A DNA stretch of 8,710 bases from JAMXLL01 sp035279875 (lineage in GTDB: Bacteria; Desulfobacterota; Binatia; Binatales; Binataceae). The notes under the pieces were generated by a model. The model did no database searches. It was not told the origin of the DNA and was given only the letters and a program-made list of their open reading frames with translations. The stretch is taken from the NCBI GenBank assembly GCA_035279875.1, contig DATEGX010000442.1, forward strand, positions 1 to 8,710, in the 5' to 3' direction. Position numbers and translations under genes: made by a program. This document shows, one piece after another, positions 5,264 to 8,710 of this stretch (its first letter is position 1; each line of letters begins with the position of its first letter).

Positions 5264-6436
5264 TCAAACGAATTGGCCGGCAGCCCATCCGCTGGACCAT
5301 GCCCACTGGAAGTTGTAACCGCCCAGCCACCCAGTAACATCTACCGCCTCGCCAATAAAGTATAGACGGGGAATCTTGCGCACCTCCATCGTACGCGACG
5401 AGAGCTCATCAGTGTCTATGCCTCCAACCGTCACCTCGGCCTTCGGCCAACCCTCCGACTCCACCGGCTGAACGACCCATCGTTTCAGTCTGTCGGAAAC
5501 GGCCGCGAGAATCCGGTCCGGCAGGTTGGCGACCGGACCTTCGGGGAAGTTGGACGCGAACGCGTGCGCGAGGCGGACCGGGATCGCCTCGGCCAGAATG
5601 CTTCTGAGCTCGGCCTTGGGGCGCAGGCGTTTTCGTTCCTGCACAAACGCTACACCGTCCAGATTGGGAACCAGGTCGAGCGTTAGTGCTTCACCTGGCC
5701 GCCAGTAGGAAGAGATTTGCAGCACCGCCGGGCCGGATAGTCCGCGATGCGTGAACAGCATGCTGTCATTGAATGAATTCTCTCCGCACGAAACCCCTGC
5801 CTCGACCGACACCCCGGCCAAAGACCTGCAAAGCGTCGCCAACTCGCCGCCGGTCTTGAGCGCGACGAGTCCCGGACGTGGCTCGACCAGCTTGAGCCCA
5901 AAGCGGCGAGCGGTTTCATAGGCGAAGCCGGTCGCGCCGAGCTTGGGGATCGAGAGTCCACCGCTCGCTATTATCAGCGCCGGCGCGGTCAAGCCGCCGC
6001 GATTGGTCTCGATACGGAACTGGTCAGTTCGCTCGATTCCGGTAACGCGCGTGCCGGTGCTGAGCTCGACTCGAGCTGAGCCGCATTCCGCAAGTAACAT
6101 CGTAACGATCTCCCGCGCGGAGCCGTCGCAAAATAGTTGTCCGCGGACCTTCTCGTGGTAGGCGATACGATGGCGCTCGACCATCGCGATAAAATCCCAT
6201 TGCGTATAGCGGCTTAGCGCTGACTTGCAGAAATGCGGATTGGCCGAGAGGAAGCGCTCCGGCGAGATTTCAAGATTGGTGAAATTACAGCGGCCGCCGC
6301 CCGAGATGAGAATTTTCTCGCCCGGCTGATCGCTGTGCTCGATCAGCCTGACACGACGTCCGCGCTGCCCGGCGCTGAGCGCGCACATCAGGCCCGCCGC
6401 ACCGGCACCGATGATCACAACGTCGTAGGCCCTCAT
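5264..6436 (-). CDS. BaiN/YhiN (HI0933)-family FAD-dependent oxidoreductase
   Basis: This 390-residue flavoprotein starts with a Rossmann FAD-binding motif, VVIIGAGAAGL (G10, G12, G15), with E33 at the end of the second strand to contact the ribose. The family signature GEKILISGGGRCNFTN follows (about residues 39-54). ALIIASGGLSIPKLGATGFAY is the second dinucleotide-associated stretch, and the C-terminus has FIGEAVDVTGWLGGYNFQWA, which closes the FAD site. These mark the HI0933/YhiN group (TIGR00275-type), a family that includes BaiN of bile-acid dehydroxylation. The real substrate of most members, including this one, is unknown. Length is normal and the protein is cytosolic. The ATG at 6436 sits directly before the Rossmann strand, but no good Shine-Dalgarno is visible. 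Instead a small hairpin with ATTGC/GCAAT arms (6455-6477) lies about 20 nt upstream. It is 91 bp downstream of the beta-propeller gene on the same strand, so co-transcription is possible. Confidence 0.93.
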   Translation of the reverse strand: MRAYDVVIIGAGAAGLMCALSAGQRGRRVRLIEHSDQPGEKILISGGGRCNFTNLEISPERFLSANPHFCKSALSRYTQWDFIAMVERHRIAYHEKVRGQLFCDGSAREIVTMLLAECGSARVELSTGTRVTGIERTDQFRIETNRGGLTAPALIIASGGLSIPKLGATGFAYETARRFGLKLVEPRPGLVALKTGGELATLCRSLAGVSVEAGVSCGENSFNDSMLFTHRGLSGPAVLQISSYWRPGEALTLDLVPNLDGVAFVQERKRLRPKAELRSILAEAIPVRLAHAFASNFPEGPVANLPDRILAAVSDRLKRWVVQPVESEGWPKAEVTVGGIDTDELSSRTMEVRKIPRLYFIGEAVDVTGWLGGYNFQWAWSSGWAAGQFV

Positions 6437-6527
6437 CGCGAAGGCCAGTAAGCCATTGCGGCTGAGCCCGGTGCAATCCGGACTGCCTCTTTTCCAACGA
6501 TGGTCGCGAAAAACGAGCGGGCAGTAC

Positions 6528-8710
6528 CTAACGGTTTTGATGCCGCGCGGACACCTGATAACCCTGGCCCGTCAGCTCGGTAGCCTGGGTACCATTTTTC
6601 GCGTCGCTCGGCACCAAAACGGCCGCGATTGTTCTGCCCGCGCCCAACGGCGTGAACACCACTGTGACTCCGCACTTGCTATGCGGCGCCAGCAACGCTC
6701 CACAGGGCTGCAGGCCTCGCTTGCCGGGTTTGCCGGTTGCACCACTGCCCGTATAGCTGGGCGCGCCGCTGATGATTTGAAAGGAGTTGGCGCCGCCGCC
6801 GGCAACGTGAATGTAGCCGAGCCGTACGGTGGTGCTTTTGGCCTTGTTCTCAACCACGATGGTTTGCGGCTTCGTGCGGATTCGCATCCGATGCTTGCCG
6901 AATCCCATGATGAACGGTGCCTTGATTACGGCCGAATCGTCGTCATAGCCCAGCTTGGTGACAAACCCGTTAACCAAGGCGTTGCCGCCTGGACCGAACG
7001 AACTTTGCGCCGGACCCAGTAGCGGGAAATTATTGGAATAGGTCAGTCCGGTGACGTAGGCGTCGTTGGAGCTGTCGACCGCTACACCATTGATTTGATC
7101 ATACGAACTGCCACCGAGATTGCTGACAGTCCGGTTGTTGAAATCGGGGCTCAGCCAGTAAACCAGGCCATCCGCTTCGCGATAGTCACCCGCGTACATC
7201 TGCCCAGCGCCGACGACCACCGGGAAGACGCAGCACGGCGGACCAAAGCTGTTCCCACCGAGCTGGGTAAAGGTGGCACCTCCATCGGCGGTTTGCCAGA
7301 CGCTGCCGATTCCAAGGTTGTTGCCGACGCCAACGTACGCGTTCAAATCCGTAGAGCTTGTCCGGTCGGTAGTTACGTAATTGAAGGTCGACGATGGCAA
7401 TCCGGCGCCGTACGAGAAATTCTGATTGAAGCCGTCGGTGCTCGTTACCACACCATCGCCATAGGTTCCGGCATAGATGGTCGTGGTGATCGTGAAGCCG
7501 GTTCCGCCGCCCGTCGCACTCGGTGGCGTTGGCACTCCAGTGGGCGTCGGCGGACCTCCGGGCGACGCGGGGTTTCCAGGGTTTCCGTCGCCGCCGGTTT
7601 GCAGCGTGGCGGTGATAGTACGTGCGAGCGAGAGCACCGGCGCGAAGTTCATATTGGTCGGTGTAAAGGTCGCCGCATTGTCGGTGCTCTTGAAAACGCC
7701 TTTGTCGGTGCCAACGTAGTAATCGCCGGTCGCTTCGTCCCGTACACCGGTAAAAACCTGAGTGACTTGACCGGTTCCCGCGAGTCCGGTTGAAGCCAGC
7801 CACGAATTGCCGAAGTCGGTGCTATGGAACAGACCGTGATCGGTGCCGACCATGACGTTGAAGTTGCCGCTGGTGCCGCCGCTGCCCGAATAAAGATCGG
7901 AATAGATGAAATAGATATTGACGCCCGAAACCGGCATCGACGCCCGCTTCTCGAAGGTTTGGCCCTCGTTGCCGCTGACTTCGATTTGATTGTCGACCGC
8001 CGCCAACACGGGTAGCGGACCCGTGGCGGTGCCGGCGTTCATAATCGAGACTGCGCTCACCTTCGGCGATGCCGAAGAAATCCCCTGCACCGCGCCTTGA
8101 AAGAAGTGCGCTCCACCGTCAATGCTCCAGAACAGGCCCTGGCTATTAGTGCCTCCATAGATCGCGGGCGGCGCCGGCGGCGAATTGCCCAACACCGAGA
8201 AATCCACGGCCAGGCCATTGAGAGAGATCGACCCCGCCACTAGGGGCCACGACATTGCTCCGAAGCTGGCTCCCCCGTCTGTGCTCGAGTACAGCGCGCC
8301 ACTAGGGCTTGGCATCGGTTGCAGCGAATCGGTGACCGCCGTTTGTAACTTACCCGCGTCCAGAGTTAATCCGCCGATAATCGCGTCACCTTTGGAATCC
8401 ACTCCGATTCCCAGCGCCTCATCGAATGACTCGGTTCCTTCGGTATCGACCTGGGCTACACCGCTGTGGGGGTCGACCTTCGCTGCGAATGCGTCCGCAA
8501 ACCCTTGGATCGGTTGTTCCTCGATCGCAACGTTGGGCAGGTCGGCCGAGAAGGTATAACCCGCCACGTAGGCAAAACAGTTGTTCGGACACCCTGGCTG
8601 GGTTGCGACCGCAGTCGCCATATCCAGTCCACTGCCGCCGATAAACTCGGAAAACAACAGCGACGATGCCCCGGTTTGGGTAGTATCGAAGCTCGCCACG
8701 ACGGCATCGG
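6528..8710 (-). CDS. Secreted or surface beta-propeller protein (SBBP and Asp-box repeats), 5' end missing
   Basis: About 726 residues are visible and the frame continues off the right edge, so the start and any signal peptide are missing; the GTG at 8699 is an internal valine. Counting from that codon, residues 1-55 form an SBBP repeat (LLFSEFIGGSGLD ... AYVAGYTFSADLP), preceded by DAV, a typical unit start. Seven Asp-box-like motifs follow near 138, 192, 242, 293, 338, 420 and 469 (for example SSTDGGASF, STDFGNSW, TADGGATF), as in sialidase/sortilin-type propellers. Residues 369-400 are a Pro/Gly/Thr-rich linker. A second SBBP unit lies at 535-583 (GVAVDSSNDAYVTGLTYSNNFP). Residues about 600-714 resemble a choice-of-anchor D / ASH-like beta-sandwich, with a C-x9-C pair (C666, C676), VVFTP and LTGQG. 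Such proteins are normally exported; binding partner and activity are unknown. No enzyme motif is visible. The flavoprotein gene follows 91 bp downstream. Confidence 0.85.
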   Translation of the reverse strand, partial: DAVVASFDTTQTGASSLLFSEFIGGSGLDMATAVATQPGCPNNCFAYVAGYTFSADLPNVAIEEQPIQGFADAFAAKVDPHSGVAQVDTEGTESFDEALGIGVDSKGDAIIGGLTLDAGKLQTAVTDSLQPMPSPSGALYSSTDGGASFGAMSWPLVAGSISLNGLAVDFSVLGNSPPAPPAIYGGTNSQGLFWSIDGGAHFFQGAVQGISSASPKVSAVSIMNAGTATGPLPVLAAVDNQIEVSGNEGQTFEKRASMPVSGVNIYFIYSDLYSGSGGTSGNFNVMVGTDHGLFHSTDFGNSWLASTGLAGTGQVTQVFTGVRDEATGDYYVGTDKGVFKSTDNAATFTPTNMNFAPVLSLARTITATLQTGGDGNPGNPASPGGPPTPTGVPTPPSATGGGTGFTITTTIYAGTYGDGVVTSTDGFNQNFSYGAGLPSSTFNYVTTDRTSSTDLNAYVGVGNNLGIGSVWQTADGGATFTQLGGNSFGPPCCVFPVVVGAGQMYAGDYREADGLVYWLSPDFNNRTVSNLGGSSYDQINGVAVDSSNDAYVTGLTYSNNFPLLGPAQSSFGPGGNALVNGFVTKLGYDDDSAVIKAPFIMGFGKHRMRIRTKPQTIVVENKAKSTTVRLGYIHVAGGGANSFQIISGAPSYTGSGATGKPGKRGLQPCGALLAPHSKCGVTVVFTPLGAGRTIAAVLVPSDAKNGTQATELTGQGYQVSARHQNR

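Noticed and set aside
7095..7793. Long plus-strand open frame inside the beta-propeller gene
   Set aside because: The composition is arginine- and glycine-rich with no domain, and the opposite strand encodes clear Asp-box repeats across the same interval.

Overview
The window looks like chromosomal DNA from a free-living, GC-rich (roughly 60% by eye) bacterium. The gene content (an LLM-class flavin oxidoreductase, a citrate synthase with a DNA-binding head, a beta-propeller SBBP/Asp-box surface protein, a VOC protein) is typical of uncultivated soil or sediment lineages such as Binatota, Rokubacteria, Acidobacteria or former Deltaproteobacteria. That placement is inferred from gene style only; no rRNA or other phylogenetic marker is present. 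I see no transposase, integrase, CRISPR array, tRNA or rRNA.

Layout, left to right: (1) the first 19 codons of a leftward gene (1-59), behind a 302-bp gap that holds a hairpin and three TATAGC motifs spaced exactly 20 bp apart; (2) a leftward HAD-type hydrolase (362-1045); (3) a rightward VOC/glyoxalase-fold protein (1221-1667), divergent from the HAD gene; (4) a leftward secreted zincin-like protein with an HELAE motif (1688-2344), convergent with the VOC gene across a hairpin; (5) a 314-bp gap with a possible Shine-Dalgarno-sequestering inverted repeat and a large bulged stem-loop; (6) a leftward fusion of an excisionase/MerR-type helix-turn-helix to a complete citrate synthase (2659-3960); (7) divergent from it, an LLM-class flavin-dependent oxidoreductase (4116-5189) behind a recognisable sigma-70-like promoter whose -35 box is one half of an inverted repeat; (8) leftward, a BaiN/YhiN (HI0933)-type flavoprotein (5264-6436); (9) leftward, a large secreted or surface beta-propeller protein that runs off the right edge (6528-8710).

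The genes do not form one obvious pathway; most look like single-gene units. The only pair with a plausible functional link is the divergent HTH-citrate synthase and LLM oxidoreductase, whose shared 155-bp intergenic region carries an inverted repeat over the LLM promoter. The fusion protein could bind there and control both genes, but this is inference. I do not see a convincing new multi-gene system. The best leads are this divergent pair, the structured DNA in the 2345-2658 gap, the uncharacterised secreted HExxE protein and the phased TATAGC array.
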